From positions 28,816 through 92,815 of the forward strand of contig JAGRKZ010000019.1 in the NCBI GenBank assembly GCA_020442065.1: a stretch of DNA of 64,000 nucleotides. Reading direction: 5' to 3'. This stretch comes from Bauldia sp. (GTDB taxonomy: Bacteria; Pseudomonadota; Alphaproteobacteria; Rhizobiales; Kaistiaceae). The notes beneath the pieces are model-generated. The model was not told the origin of the DNA and did no database searches. It saw only the letters and a program-made list of their open reading frames with translations. Below are positions 1-7,891 of this stretch, one piece after another. Within the stretch, counting starts at the first letter, position 1. Every line of letters starts with the position of its first letter. The translations under genes and the position numbers were made by a program.

Positions 1-78
1 GTCGCAGCCGATATCAAGGCTGACAACGGCGTCATCCATGTCATCGATGCGGTGCTGATTCCGGTCGCCAAGAACTGA
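1..78 (+). CDS. Fasciclin-domain protein, C-terminal end only
   Basis: The window opens inside a reading frame whose last 25 residues end in VAKN before TGA. The segment [10 protein letters not shown] is the conserved closing motif of a fasciclin (FAS1) domain. It closely matches the end of the complete fasciclin protein at 34344-34817, so the two are paralogues. Family knowledge: small bacterial FAS1 proteins are secreted or periplasmic and of uncertain function. The 5' end lies outside the window, so signal peptide and regulation cannot be judged. A strong hairpin follows the stop codon. Confidence 0.85.
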   Translation, partial: VAADIKADNGVIHVIDAVLIPVAKN

Positions 79-84
79 AACGAA

Positions 85-112
85 CGCTGGCAGCCGATGA
101 GGGCTGCCAGCG
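85..112. terminator. Hairpin after the fasciclin gene
   Basis: A perfect 11-bp inverted repeat (CGCTGGCAGCC, 6-nt loop, GGCTGCCAGCG) begins 7 nt after the fasciclin stop codon. There is no long T tract, so it may terminate weakly or protect the 3' end of the mRNA. Confidence 0.6.
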
Positions 113-135
113 CGACAAGTATTCTGGAATTTGGT

Positions 136-170
136 TCCGACTGGCGGCCGCAAGCGGTGCGCCAGTCGGA
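136..170. terminator. Second hairpin between convergent genes
   Basis: An 11-bp perfect inverted repeat (TCCGACTGGCG ... CGCCAGTCGGA) with a 13-nt loop lies between the plus-strand fasciclin gene and the minus-strand DUF3489 gene. It could act as a bidirectional terminator. The flanking T tracts are weak. Confidence 0.5.
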
Positions 171-179
171 TCGGTTGGT

Positions 180-587
180 TTAGATCCGGTAGACCCGACC
201 CCGTCCCTCGACCTTCTCCGAGGTCACCTCGAGGCCGAGCTTCTTCTTGAGGGCACCGGCGAGGACGCCTCTCACCGTGTGAGGCTGCCAACCGAAGGCG
301 CCGACGATCTCGTCGATGGTGGCGCCCCTCTGCGACCTGAGCATCTCGATCAATTGATCCTGCTTGCTGCCGGGGCGCGTACACGTTGGCATGTCCTTCG
401 TAGGCTTCTCGACCTTTGCGATGCGCGTCCGCTTCGGCTTCTCGAAGGTCTCGGTATCATTCCCGGAGGCATCCTGCTCGATGCCGAGCGCGTCGAAAGC
501 CGTTCGCAACGCCAGCCCTCTGATCTGCTCGCTGTTCAGCGAAATGGCGTATATGGTCGTCACGCAGCCCGACAGCGGCAACACCAT
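180..587 (-). CDS. DUF3489-domain protein, N-terminally short
   Basis: The C-terminal ~65 residues carry the full DUF3489 signature: SKQDQLIEML, GATIDEIV, GWQPHTVRGVLAGALKKKLGL and a terminal GRGRVYRI. This is a small helix-turn-helix-like module of unknown function, often found near mobile elements. Family members usually have about 170-200 residues with a winged-helix-like N-terminal half. Here only a weak trace is left (FDALGIEQD) and the first ~15 residues do not match, so the start at 587 is uncertain. The gene looks like a 5'-truncated remnant, possibly still translated. An IS3-like end lies about 120 bp upstream, which fits local rearrangement. Function unknown. Confidence 0.65.
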   Translation of the reverse strand: MVLPLSGCVTTIYAISLNSEQIRGLALRTAFDALGIEQDASGNDTETFEKPKRTRIAKVEKPTKDMPTCTRPGSKQDQLIEMLRSQRGATIDEIVGAFGWQPHTVRGVLAGALKKKLGLEVTSEKVEGRGRVYRI

Positions 588-877
588 CTACCGGTTGGAG
601 GACCAGCGAACCTGGATCCTGTTCTTCTTCAAGTAGGGCAATGCGTAATCGCCGAGTTTCGCCGCCTCCGCCGCTTCGCTCGATGCACTTCGCTCATTTT
701 GTTTCGCGTGTCCGTCGTCAAAGTATTTGATACAGCCAACGGGTTCATCTACGCGAGGCTCTGGCTCGTCTGTTTGTTTGGGACGGCGCAGACTGCTTAT
801 GATCGCGCCTCGAGCGGTAACCCTAGACATCGCATCGAGATGCGAGTCGCCCGGAGGTTCCCCGTGTCTGGCGCGCC
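588..877. other. No gene recognised; contains an IS-end-like repeat
   Basis: Short frames exist on both strands but none shows a recognisable domain. The only structure noted is the 709-772 repeat, which resembles the sequence next to the IS3 remnant at 9317. The start of the MlaC-like gene at 878 has no clear Shine-Dalgarno sequence. Confidence 0.5.
709..772 (-). repeat. IS3-like terminal sequence, solo copy
   Basis: This 64-bp stretch begins TGTCCGTCGTCA and ends GGCTCTGGCTCGTCTG. It aligns with 9317-9381 with roughly three quarters identity and one 1-nt gap, in the same orientation. The 9317 copy lies just beyond the 3' end of an IS3-type transposase, so both are read as IS3-family right ends (TG...CA termini). 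No transposase remains beside this copy. Confidence 0.55.
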
Positions 878-1534
878 ATGAGCCCGTATCCAATACGACG
901 TCACGTCGATCTCGGTGACCTTGCCAGTGCGCGACGTTCGCCGCTCTCGGCCAAGAACGTTGTCGGCAGTCTGGCCGGGCTCATCGTTTCCATTCTGGTT
1001 GTGACTTCGCCTGCTCTGGCTCAGGACGATCCGGCGGTCAGCGACTTCATCCTCCGTCTTAACCGCGCAGTCTATTCTCTCGCCGGCAAAGCCGGTGCTG
1101 CCGCGGAGACTGCCTGCCGCGACCTTAACCGCTCGCTCCTCGACGTGAACTTCATGGCCCAGCGGGCTGCCGCGGATGCCTGGAACCGCATGACGGGACC
1201 CCAAAAGACGCGCTATCTCCGCACCGTTGAAGGATGGGCAGCGCGCGAATGCGTGCTGCAGAACCGCAATAACAGCGGCGCGCCCGTGGTCTTCCTCGGG
1301 TTGCGGCCGGCGAGCGAAGGCGACCGGCTGCTTGCCACGCGCGTCGAACAGAAGGACTCGGGACCAAGAACCGTCGTCTGGCGCCTCGGCCCAGGTGGTC
1401 CACCACTCCGGGCGCGCGATATACTCCTCGACGGCCGCAGCGCCGCTATTACCCTCCGCAGGGAAGTTGGCGAGATCCTCGGCCATACCAACGGTGATAT
1501 CGACACGTTGATCGCAACACTCGACCGCCGATGA
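878..1534 (+). CDS. MlaC/Ttg2D-like phospholipid-binding protein
   Basis: This 218-residue protein has a secretion signal: a basic N-region of about 30 residues, a hydrophobic core (VVGSLAGLIVSILVV), and cleavage near SPALAQ at about residue 49. The mature part fits the MlaC/Ttg2 fold: LNRSLLDVNFMA, then MTGPQKTRYLRTVEGW, then a C-terminal DILLDGRSAAITLRREV and a terminal IDTLIATL. Family knowledge: MlaC carries phospholipids across the periplasm between outer- and inner-membrane complexes. The stop overlaps the start of the ABC ATPase gene by 4 nt (ATGA), so the three genes to 3374 form one operon. What is odd is the partner: MlaC normally works with MlaFED, whereas here the ATPase and permease are LolD/FtsX-like. 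The residues before the hydrophobic core make the exact start uncertain. Confidence 0.7.
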   Translation: MSPYPIRRHVDLGDLASARRSPLSAKNVVGSLAGLIVSILVVTSPALAQDDPAVSDFILRLNRAVYSLAGKAGAAAETACRDLNRSLLDVNFMAQRAAADAWNRMTGPQKTRYLRTVEGWAARECVLQNRNNSGAPVVFLGLRPASEGDRLLATRVEQKDSGPRTVVWRLGPGGPPLRARDILLDGRSAAITLRREVGEILGHTNGDIDTLIATLDRR

Positions 1535-2259
1535 GCGCGTTGTCACTTCACCCAGCGCCAACGGTGCCGCTGATCCGGCTCGAGAGGGTCAGCCTTACCT
1601 TTGATGCCGGCATCGTGGTGGCGCTCAAGGATATCGATCTGTCGGTCTATCCGACTGAGCGCATCGCCGCGCTCGGCCATAGCGGCAGCGGCAAGACCAG
1701 CCTCGTCAATGTCATGGGCGGATGCGACCGAGCCTCTAGCGGCCGTGTCTACTGGAAGGGCGAGGAGCTCTCGCACTGGTCGGACTGGACGAGGCTCAGG
1801 GGCATCGAGATCGGCATCGTCTTCCAGGACTTTCTCCTCCTGCCGGCGCTGACAGCGGTCGAGAACGTCGAAATGGCGATGGTCTGCCGTGGCGTTCTAC
1901 AGCGTGAGCGTGCCCGTCGTGCCGCCGCGCTGCTCGACGAAGTCGGACTCGGCGATCGCCTGAGCCACCTGCCGAACGCCCTTTCGGGTGGCGAGCGCCA
2001 GAGAGTTTCGATTGCCCGCAGCATCGCCAACGGTCCGGCCCTGCTTCTGGCAGACGAGCCCACTGGGAATCTCGACACCGCGAATGCCGCGCTGGTCATG
2101 GATCTGTTGTTCCGCATACAGCGTGACCGGGGCATGGCCATGCTTCTGGTCACGCACGACGAATCGCTCGCCGCCCGCTGCGACCGGCGCATCCGCTTGC
2201 GCGACGGGCGTATTGTCGAAGATACATCCGGGTCCCTCGAGACGGAGGGACGGCGCTGA
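1531..2259 (+). CDS. LolD/MacB-type ABC transporter ATPase
   Basis: This is a single ABC domain of 242 residues. Walker A is GHSGSGKTSL at about residues 49-58, the signature is LSGGERQRVSIARS at about 151, Walker B is LLLADEPTGNLDT at about 172, and the switch His is in LVTHD. The NLD after Walker B and the overall length are typical of the LolD/MacB/FtsE branch, which couples ATP hydrolysis to periplasmic work by FtsX-type permeases. It overlaps the MlaC-like gene by 4 nt and the permease gene follows directly. The likely complex is two ATPases with two copies of the 2256-3374 permease. Confidence 0.9.
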   Translation: MSALSLHPAPTVPLIRLERVSLTFDAGIVVALKDIDLSVYPTERIAALGHSGSGKTSLVNVMGGCDRASSGRVYWKGEELSHWSDWTRLRGIEIGIVFQDFLLLPALTAVENVEMAMVCRGVLQRERARRAAALLDEVGLGDRLSHLPNALSGGERQRVSIARSIANGPALLLADEPTGNLDTANAALVMDLLFRIQRDRGMAMLLVTHDESLAARCDRRIRLRDGRIVEDTSGSLETEGRR

Positions 2260-3374
2260 ATCTCGTCACGCTCGCCTTCCGCAACATTCGCCGCCGGGCG
2301 ATGCGAAGCATTATCGTCTCGCTGAGCGTCGGCCTAGCGATCGGCTCGGCCCTTGCCCTGATCGCGCTCGCCGACAGCGCCGAGCACGGTGCGCGCGAGG
2401 GCACCGTCGAGCGCGGCGCGGATTTTGCCGTCTTTCAGCGGGATGCGCCGGACATCTTCTCCGGCTTCATACCCGAGCACATTGCGGCTCGCATCGCCGA
2501 GGTGCCCGGCGTCGCTGCCGCTGCGAATGAGCTCCTGAGCTTCGCCCCGGTCGATCAGACGGTTCAGCGGCTGATCCTCGGCTGGCCGCCGGAGAGCCAT
2601 TTCTGGCGCGACATGCCAATCCTTTCCGGCCGTGCGCCGAAACCCGGGGAGCGCCGCGCCGCTATTCTCGGCGCGGGCGCCGCGGAAAGCCTGGGTAAGG
2701 CGGTCGGCGACGACCTCGACATCATGGACGAGCACTTCACCATCGTTGGAATCGCCGACTACCAGTCGGCGCTGAATCGCTCGGCGATCTTTGTCCACCT
2801 AGCCGATCTTCAGGAGATCGGCTTCAAGGAAGGCCAGGTCACTGTCGTCTACATCGAGCTTGCCCGCGATGCCGATCATGCGGACACCGACAGGATCAAG
2901 GCCGAGATCGAGGCGCTAGGTCGCCTGGTCGTGACGCCAACTGACCAGTTGATCGCCAACGACCGCAATTTCGCGATCCTTCAGGCGATTACAAGTGCGG
3001 TGACGTTGATCGCCCTCATTGTGAGTGCCCTCAGCATTCTCAACGCGCTCCTGATGGCCGTCCAGGAGCGCACGCGCGAGATCGGGGTGATGATGGCCAT
3101 TGGCTGGGACAAGCCGCATATCGTGGTGTCGATTGTTGTCGAAGGTGCGGTCATTGGCATCGCGGGGAGCGCGATCGGCATCGTGCTTGGCTACGCCGCC
3201 TCCTTTCTGTTCTCCAGTGTGCCCACAATTGGCGACTATCTGTCTTTCACGCCGACCGTGGGGATGATGGTGTGGACGCCGTTCTGGGCCGTCGTGCTTT
3301 GCGCTCTTGGCTCGCTTTACCCGGCGTGGCGGGCGACTTCCCTTGTGCCGGCCGAGGCGATCCGCAAGATCTGA
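2256..3374 (+). CDS. FtsX/LolC-type ABC permease (probable CTG start)
   Basis: The protein has the FtsX-family layout: an N-terminal TM (SIIVSLSVGLAIGSALALIAL), a periplasmic region of about 200 residues resembling MacB/LolC, then three C-terminal TMs (~240-355), with the QERTREIGVMMAIGW coupling motif at about residue 268. The first in-frame ATG is at 2301, but that would drop the family-typical N-terminal helix NLVTLAFRNIRRRA. A CTG at 2256 overlaps the preceding TGA (CTGA). It has GGAGG at 2244-2248 with 7-nt spacing and no closer ATG/GTG/TTG in frame, so CTG is preferred here. The role is inferred to be mechanotransmission or lipid/lipoprotein export with the MlaC-like carrier. The substrate is unknown. 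Confidence 0.8.
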   Translation: MNLVTLAFRNIRRRAMRSIIVSLSVGLAIGSALALIALADSAEHGAREGTVERGADFAVFQRDAPDIFSGFIPEHIAARIAEVPGVAAAANELLSFAPVDQTVQRLILGWPPESHFWRDMPILSGRAPKPGERRAAILGAGAAESLGKAVGDDLDIMDEHFTIVGIADYQSALNRSAIFVHLADLQEIGFKEGQVTVVYIELARDADHADTDRIKAEIEALGRLVVTPTDQLIANDRNFAILQAITSAVTLIALIVSALSILNALLMAVQERTREIGVMMAIGWDKPHIVVSIVVEGAVIGIAGSAIGIVLGYAASFLFSSVPTIGDYLSFTPTVGMMVWTPFWAVVLCALGSLYPAWRATSLVPAEAIRKI

Positions 3375-3379
3375 TCGGC

Positions 3380-4117
3380 TCAAGACTCGCCGGTCGAGAT
3401 GGAATGCGGGGCAGGCTGCGACGCAGTCGGCAGCGCGGAATACGTAGGGGCATCCCTTGGCCGCTCGATGATCTGCGCGCTTAACACGGTACCAATAATC
3501 AGCGGGTAGCAGAACGAGAAGAGGTAGACGAAGATAATCTCTTCGATGGGGAAGCCCACGATCCTGATGCCCCAGAGCTCGGGCCCGCTCCAGATCGCGA
3601 AGAAACCGTCGATCAGCCAACCGCAAAGAAAGAGAACAGCGAGATAGTAGGGCGGATAGATGAGAACGCCCGCCGCCGAAAGCCGCAACAGCCGCGGCTG
3701 CAACAGAGCCAGGACTGCGCCGGTTGCGAGCATGACGATTAGCAGGTTTGTCATCACGCTAACCCCAGCCTCCCGGACACCCAAAGCCAGCGCGACCGGC
3801 GGAAGTCCGACGCAGAGCAGCCGGATGATCACGCGTCGCGGGGCGAACGAATATCGGAGCCGCGAATGGAGCGGCGCGATGGCCGCAGCCCAAACGCCGG
3901 CCCCGAGTCCGAAGGAGAGAATCAGGTCCTCAAGGCCCCAGCTACCGCCGCCCATGCGCGGCGGGTTCCAGTAGACATCGTTGAAGACGATGACCGGCGG
4001 ACTATGCAGGAGCTCGATTGCACCCGCCAGCATGATGGTTATTCGATGCCGGCTCGGAAAGAACAGCGCGACAGGAATCACCAAGCCGATAAGTAGCGTT
4101 GCTATGAGGTAGGACAT
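3380..4117 (-). CDS. Lycopene-cyclase-domain membrane protein
   Basis: This 245-residue protein has about 6-7 hydrophobic segments. Near the C-terminus (about residues 188-198) it carries GIRIVGFPIEEIIFVYLF. This corresponds to the Pro-Glu-Glu signature of the heterodimeric/fused lycopene cyclases (CarR / CrtYc-CrtYd type), usually written as LPxEExxF. Those enzymes cyclise lycopene ends in the membrane, but many stand-alone homologues sit outside carotenoid clusters and are uncharacterised. No other carotenoid gene is in the window. It converges tail-to-tail with the permease gene, 5 bp apart, so it has its own promoter in 4118-4678. The cyclase fold is well supported; the substrate is not. 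Confidence 0.65.
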   Translation of the reverse strand: MSYLIATLLIGLVIPVALFFPSRHRITIMLAGAIELLHSPPVIVFNDVYWNPPRMGGGSWGLEDLILSFGLGAGVWAAAIAPLHSRLRYSFAPRRVIIRLLCVGLPPVALALGVREAGVSVMTNLLIVMLATGAVLALLQPRLLRLSAAGVLIYPPYYLAVLFLCGWLIDGFFAIWSGPELWGIRIVGFPIEEIIFVYLFSFCYPLIIGTVLSAQIIERPRDAPTYSALPTASQPAPHSISTGES

Positions 4118-4678
4118 TGGTCGAGATTCGCTGGATTGTCCTGTGCACGGTCAACCTGTGAAAGCACAAAGCGCCCGAACCAGAACAGAGAGTGGGTCCT
4201 TCAACTGATCGAGGAAATTGGCCATCGCCAAGGTCGCCGCTTGGACACGCCCTCAACCTACCCGTTGTTCGGGAGGGGCACTTGCCCTGTCTTCGCGCTC
4301 ACGGCTCCAATAGCCAAGCCGATGTCCCCACTTTGCTCTTGGTTGTCGCCACGTGAGGTCCTCCTTCGCCGCACGAAGTCCCTGTGCCTCGGAACCGCCG
4401 CTTGGCGCAACCAACTCGTTCTTTGCTGGACACTGACTGGGCCGGTGCGGGCGTCGGCGGGCGGGAGGAATTGCCAGCCGGGTCTTCGCGGTCATGTTGT
4501 GTCCGGTCGGCTCACTGAACCGGCGCGGCGGCCAACGGCTTGGTCTCGGCCGAGGCTACCCGCAAGACTTGATTGACGACGATGGGGCCTAAGGGTCTCG
4601 TCATTTGATCCAAAACAAGGCAGCCTTGAATAGGAACCTGGAATGTCATCATATCTCAGACAATGACTAGGAGGCTCT
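4118..4678. other. 561-bp intergenic region without a recognisable gene
   Basis: The region separates two divergently transcribed genes. Frames on either strand (for example a 146-codon plus-strand frame from 4136) have Arg/Pro/Ser-rich translations with no domain, so I do not call them. The 3' end holds the leader of the FAAL operon, with AGGAGG at 4669-4674 placed 4 nt before its GTG start, and a weak ECF-like promoter match at 4606-4636. Confidence 0.5.
4606..4636 (+). promoter_or_regulatory. Weak RpoE(ECF)-like promoter match before the FAAL operon
   Basis: TGATCC at 4606-4611 is followed after 19 nt by TAGGAA. This resembles the three stronger TGATCC-N18-TA elements at 30.7 and 34.3 kb, but the spacing is one base too long and the -10 is poorer. 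It may be chance. Confidence 0.25.
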
Positions 4679-7600
4679 GTGTGGGACGATGTGGGGCGCA
4701 TTTTGGCGTCTGCCGCCGAAAGGCGACCTGATCAGGCTCTATTCTATTTTTACGACTCCGACGGCACCCTACGAGAGCACTACTCCTACGCTTCCTTCCT
4801 CCGGCGCGCGAACTATGTCGGCCAATGCCTTCGCGGCAGCGGTGTCACCGTCGGCGAACCGGTGTTGCTCGTCTACCCGCCGGGCACGGACATGGCGGTG
4901 GCGTTTTTTGCCTGCGCGATGATCGGCGCCATCCCGGTTCCGGCGCCGCCGCCGGCACAGGCTCGGCAGCGCGCGGGCTGGGCGCGCCTTTCCCACATCG
5001 CCGTTCACGCTGGCGCTAGCAAGGTGCTGTCGACCGCCGGCATCGTCGAGCGGGCCGCCGCATCTAAGGCCCGTTCAGATGACGAGGGATTCGGCGATCT
5101 GTTCCAACGTCACCGCTGGATCGCCACCGACGCCATGGCCGGCGAGCTCGACGACATCTGCCGCGGTCATTCGGACGTCCTCTTCATCCAATACACGTCC
5201 GGCTCGACGAGCAAGCCGCGCGGCGTCGCCGTGACCCATGGCAACGTCATCCACAATTCCGGCATCGCAGTCGATCACGATCAGCCGGTCGGCGTCTCGT
5301 GGCTGCCGCATTTCCACGACATGGGCCTGCTCGGTTACTTTCTGTTCAGCGTCATCAGGGGCGGCCAGTCGCATTGCTTCGCGCCGGTCGATTTCCTTCG
5401 CCGGCCGATTCTATGGCTCGAACTGATCAGCCGTGTGCGGGCGACGATCACCACGGCGCCGAACGCCGCCTACGACTATTGCCTCCGCGAGGGCAAGGTT
5501 CCCGAAGACGCGCTTCGCGGTATCGATCTGTCATCGCTGCGATCTATGGTCAACTGTGCCGAGCCGGTGCGGGCCGGGACTTTCGCGCGCTTCCGACGAC
5601 GTTTCGCATCCTACGGCCTTGGCAGCGCCGCGCAGGTCGCCGGCTACGGCTTGGCTGAACATACGCTTTGCGTGACTACCGGAGGCTCTCGCGAGATCCG
5701 CCATGACGGCGAAACCGGCGGTCGACTGGGAGGGCCCCATCGCTTCATCAGCTGCGGGCGTCCGGCGCGCGGCGTCGACCTCAGGATCGTCGATGCCGGC
5801 AGCCACCGGCCCGTCATCGACGGCGCCACCGGCGAGATATGGGTCGACAGCCTGAGCAAGGCAGCCGGGTACTGGCGGCTGCCCGACGCCAGCGTCCAGC
5901 GCTTCCAAGCGCGGATCGCCGGCAGCGACAGCGACCGGACCTATCTGCGAACCGGCGACATCGGCTTCATGGACGGGGGCGAGCTGTTCGTGTGCGGCCG
6001 CCTCGGCGACATGCTGATTGTCAACGGCCGCAACGTCTTCCCCTCGGACATCGAGGCGGTGCTCGAAGAACGATTTGCTGTGTCGCTTGCGGGCCGTGTC
6101 GCCGCGTTCGGCGCCAGCGCCGCCGACAGCGCGGGCGAAGGCCTGATCGTGCTGATCGAAGCGGGAATTGACCAGCCCGATCTCGCGACGCTCCGCAGCA
6201 TCGTCCACCAGACGTCGGGGGTCACGATTGCCACGATCGCCCGCGTTCCGCGAGGTACGATCGTGCGAACCTCGTCGGGAAAGATCGCCCGCCGGCTCTG
6301 CCGGGAGAGCTGGGAAGCCGGCGGCGTCGAGATGATCGAGAGTCTTCACACGACCCGGGCCGCCGGAAACCTCGAGGAACTCGTGGCGCGTCTGGTCGCG
6401 GAAGCCACCGCGATCGGCGATCCGGATGCGACGCTCGATCGGCTCGGCCTTGATTCGATCGCCCTGGTCAATCTCAGCCTCGCGCTCGAGGAATTGCTTA
6501 GATGGGCCGGCCTCGATACGCCCGAGACGATCGACAAGGCTTCCGACCTGTCGCTTCTTCAGGCGCTTCGAGCTTCCGATCTGGGCGACGCCCTCACGAT
6601 GTTCCGCTCCAGTGCGGGCGGCGCCGCCGCCGTGATCGCGCTGTTTGATGACGTCGCCCACAACCTCCGTCGGGACGAGCGCGAACGGATGAGAGCGGAC
6701 GCTACCATGCCGCTCCCGCTTCCCGATGTGACCGCCGGGATCGGGGCCGGCGTCTTCCTCACCGGTGCCACCGGCTTCCTTGGAGGCTTTCTGCTTCGTT
6801 CGCTGCTTGAACTGTCGGGCGATGCGATCACCGTCCTTGTCCGCGGCGACGATCCATCTCATGGCGTGGCGCGGGTGCGCAGGGCGCTGATCGACAGCGA
6901 TATGCCGCCGAGCAACGTGGACCGCGCATTGCGCTCGCGCATCAAGGTGGTGCTGGGCGATCTCGCTTTGCCGAGGCTCGGTTTGTCGGATTCCGACTGG
7001 CGCGTCCTCGCCGACGGTGCCAACCGGATCTACCACTGTGGCGCCGAGGTCGACTACGTAAAGAGCTACAATCTCCTTCGAGCGGCCAACGTCCTCGCAA
7101 CGCGCGAGGTCATCGCGCTCGCTTCCGAGGGCTGCCGTAAGTCCCTGCACTACATCTCGACCACGTTCGTCTTCGGCTGGTCGGTGAAACCATCCTTGTT
7201 CGAAAGCGACGACAACAGCGATATGGAGAATCTCGATTTCGGCTACGCCCAGTCGAAATGGGTTGCCGAGCAGCTCGTGCTGCGGGCGCAACGGAGCGGA
7301 ATTCCGGTCGTCATCTACCGTCCGTCGCTGGTGACGGCGTCGGCCGGCGGGCGTTTCGTCCGGCGCGACATCACCTCCCGCGTCCTGGGCTACATGATCC
7401 GCCACGGGCTGACCGTCGACGCGCCCAATCAGGTCAGCTTCCTGCCGGTCGACGTCTGCGCCCGCAACATCGTCGTCCTGTCGCGGAGCGATGAACCAGC
7501 GCCGGTGTTCCACATGACGGCGGACGACTATCACACCATGACCGACATCTGCGCGGTGATCTCGCAGCGTTTCGGCTATTCCTTCGTCGCCGTCAGCCTC

Positions 7601-7891
7601 GAAGATTTCGTCGCCGATGCTCACGCTCATTGCCAGCCGGACGACGACCTCTACCCGCTGCTGAGTTTCTACGATCGCAACACAAAGCATATCCTGCGCA
7701 TGGGCGACAAACGTTACGACAACAGCGTCTATCGGCGGGCGCGCGATAGCGAGGCGCTCGCCCTTTCGCATCCGACGCTCGAGGCGACCGTCGACCCAAT
7801 AGTCTCCTTCTTGCAGCGCGAAGGCCTGATCGCATCGGCGGGCCGCCAGCTTGACGAGCGGGACGTGGCGTCGGCCGGAGGACTGGCATGA
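4679..7891 (+). CDS. FAAL-ACP-thioester reductase fusion
   Basis: This is a 1070-residue, three-domain enzyme. Residues ~1-555 are a fatty acyl-AMP ligase: FIQYTSGSTSKPRG at ~170, YGLAEHTLCV at ~324, YLRTGDIGF at ~421, GRNVFPSDIEAVLEE, and an A10-like SSGKIARR. Residues ~565-640 are an acyl carrier domain, with the phosphopantetheine serine in GLDSIAL (Ser593). Residues ~690-1060 are an extended-SDR thioester reductase, with the nucleotide-binding FLTGATGFLGGFLL and catalytic YAQSK. Expected chemistry: activate a free fatty acid with ATP, load it on the carrier, then release it reductively with NADPH as aldehyde or alcohol. The start is GTG with AGGAGG 4 nt upstream. The stop overlaps the AlkB-like gene (ATGA), so the two are translationally coupled. 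Related architectures include carboxylic acid reductases, but the first domain is FAAL-like. Confidence 0.9.
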   Translation: MWDDVGRILASAAERRPDQALFYFYDSDGTLREHYSYASFLRRANYVGQCLRGSGVTVGEPVLLVYPPGTDMAVAFFACAMIGAIPVPAPPPAQARQRAGWARLSHIAVHAGASKVLSTAGIVERAAASKARSDDEGFGDLFQRHRWIATDAMAGELDDICRGHSDVLFIQYTSGSTSKPRGVAVTHGNVIHNSGIAVDHDQPVGVSWLPHFHDMGLLGYFLFSVIRGGQSHCFAPVDFLRRPILWLELISRVRATITTAPNAAYDYCLREGKVPEDALRGIDLSSLRSMVNCAEPVRAGTFARFRRRFASYGLGSAAQVAGYGLAEHTLCVTTGGSREIRHDGETGGRLGGPHRFISCGRPARGVDLRIVDAGSHRPVIDGATGEIWVDSLSKAAGYWRLPDASVQRFQARIAGSDSDRTYLRTGDIGFMDGGELFVCGRLGDMLIVNGRNVFPSDIEAVLEERFAVSLAGRVAAFGASAADSAGEGLIVLIEAGIDQPDLATLRSIVHQTSGVTIATIARVPRGTIVRTSSGKIARRLCRESWEAGGVEMIESLHTTRAAGNLEELVARLVAEATAIGDPDATLDRLGLDSIALVNLSLALEELLRWAGLDTPETIDKASDLSLLQALRASDLGDALTMFRSSAGGAAAVIALFDDVAHNLRRDERERMRADATMPLPLPDVTAGIGAGVFLTGATGFLGGFLLRSLLELSGDAITVLVRGDDPSHGVARVRRALIDSDMPPSNVDRALRSRIKVVLGDLALPRLGLSDSDWRVLADGANRIYHCGAEVDYVKSYNLLRAANVLATREVIALASEGCRKSLHYISTTFVFGWSVKPSLFESDDNSDMENLDFGYAQSKWVAEQLVLRAQRSGIPVVIYRPSLVTASAGGRFVRRDITSRVLGYMIRHGLTVDAPNQVSFLPVDVCARNIVVLSRSDEPAPVFHMTADDYHTMTDICAVISQRFGYSFVAVSLEDFVADAHAHCQPDDDLYPLLSFYDRNTKHILRMGDKRYDNSVYRRARDSEALALSHPTLEATVDPIVSFLQREGLIASAGRQLDERDVASAGGLA

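Noticed and set aside
4136..4576. 146-codon plus-strand frame in the 4.1-4.7 kb gap
   Set aside because: No family similarity, odd composition and no ribosome site.
5531..7771. 746-codon minus-strand open frame
   Set aside because: Antisense to the FAAL-ACP-TR gene; no recognisable motif.
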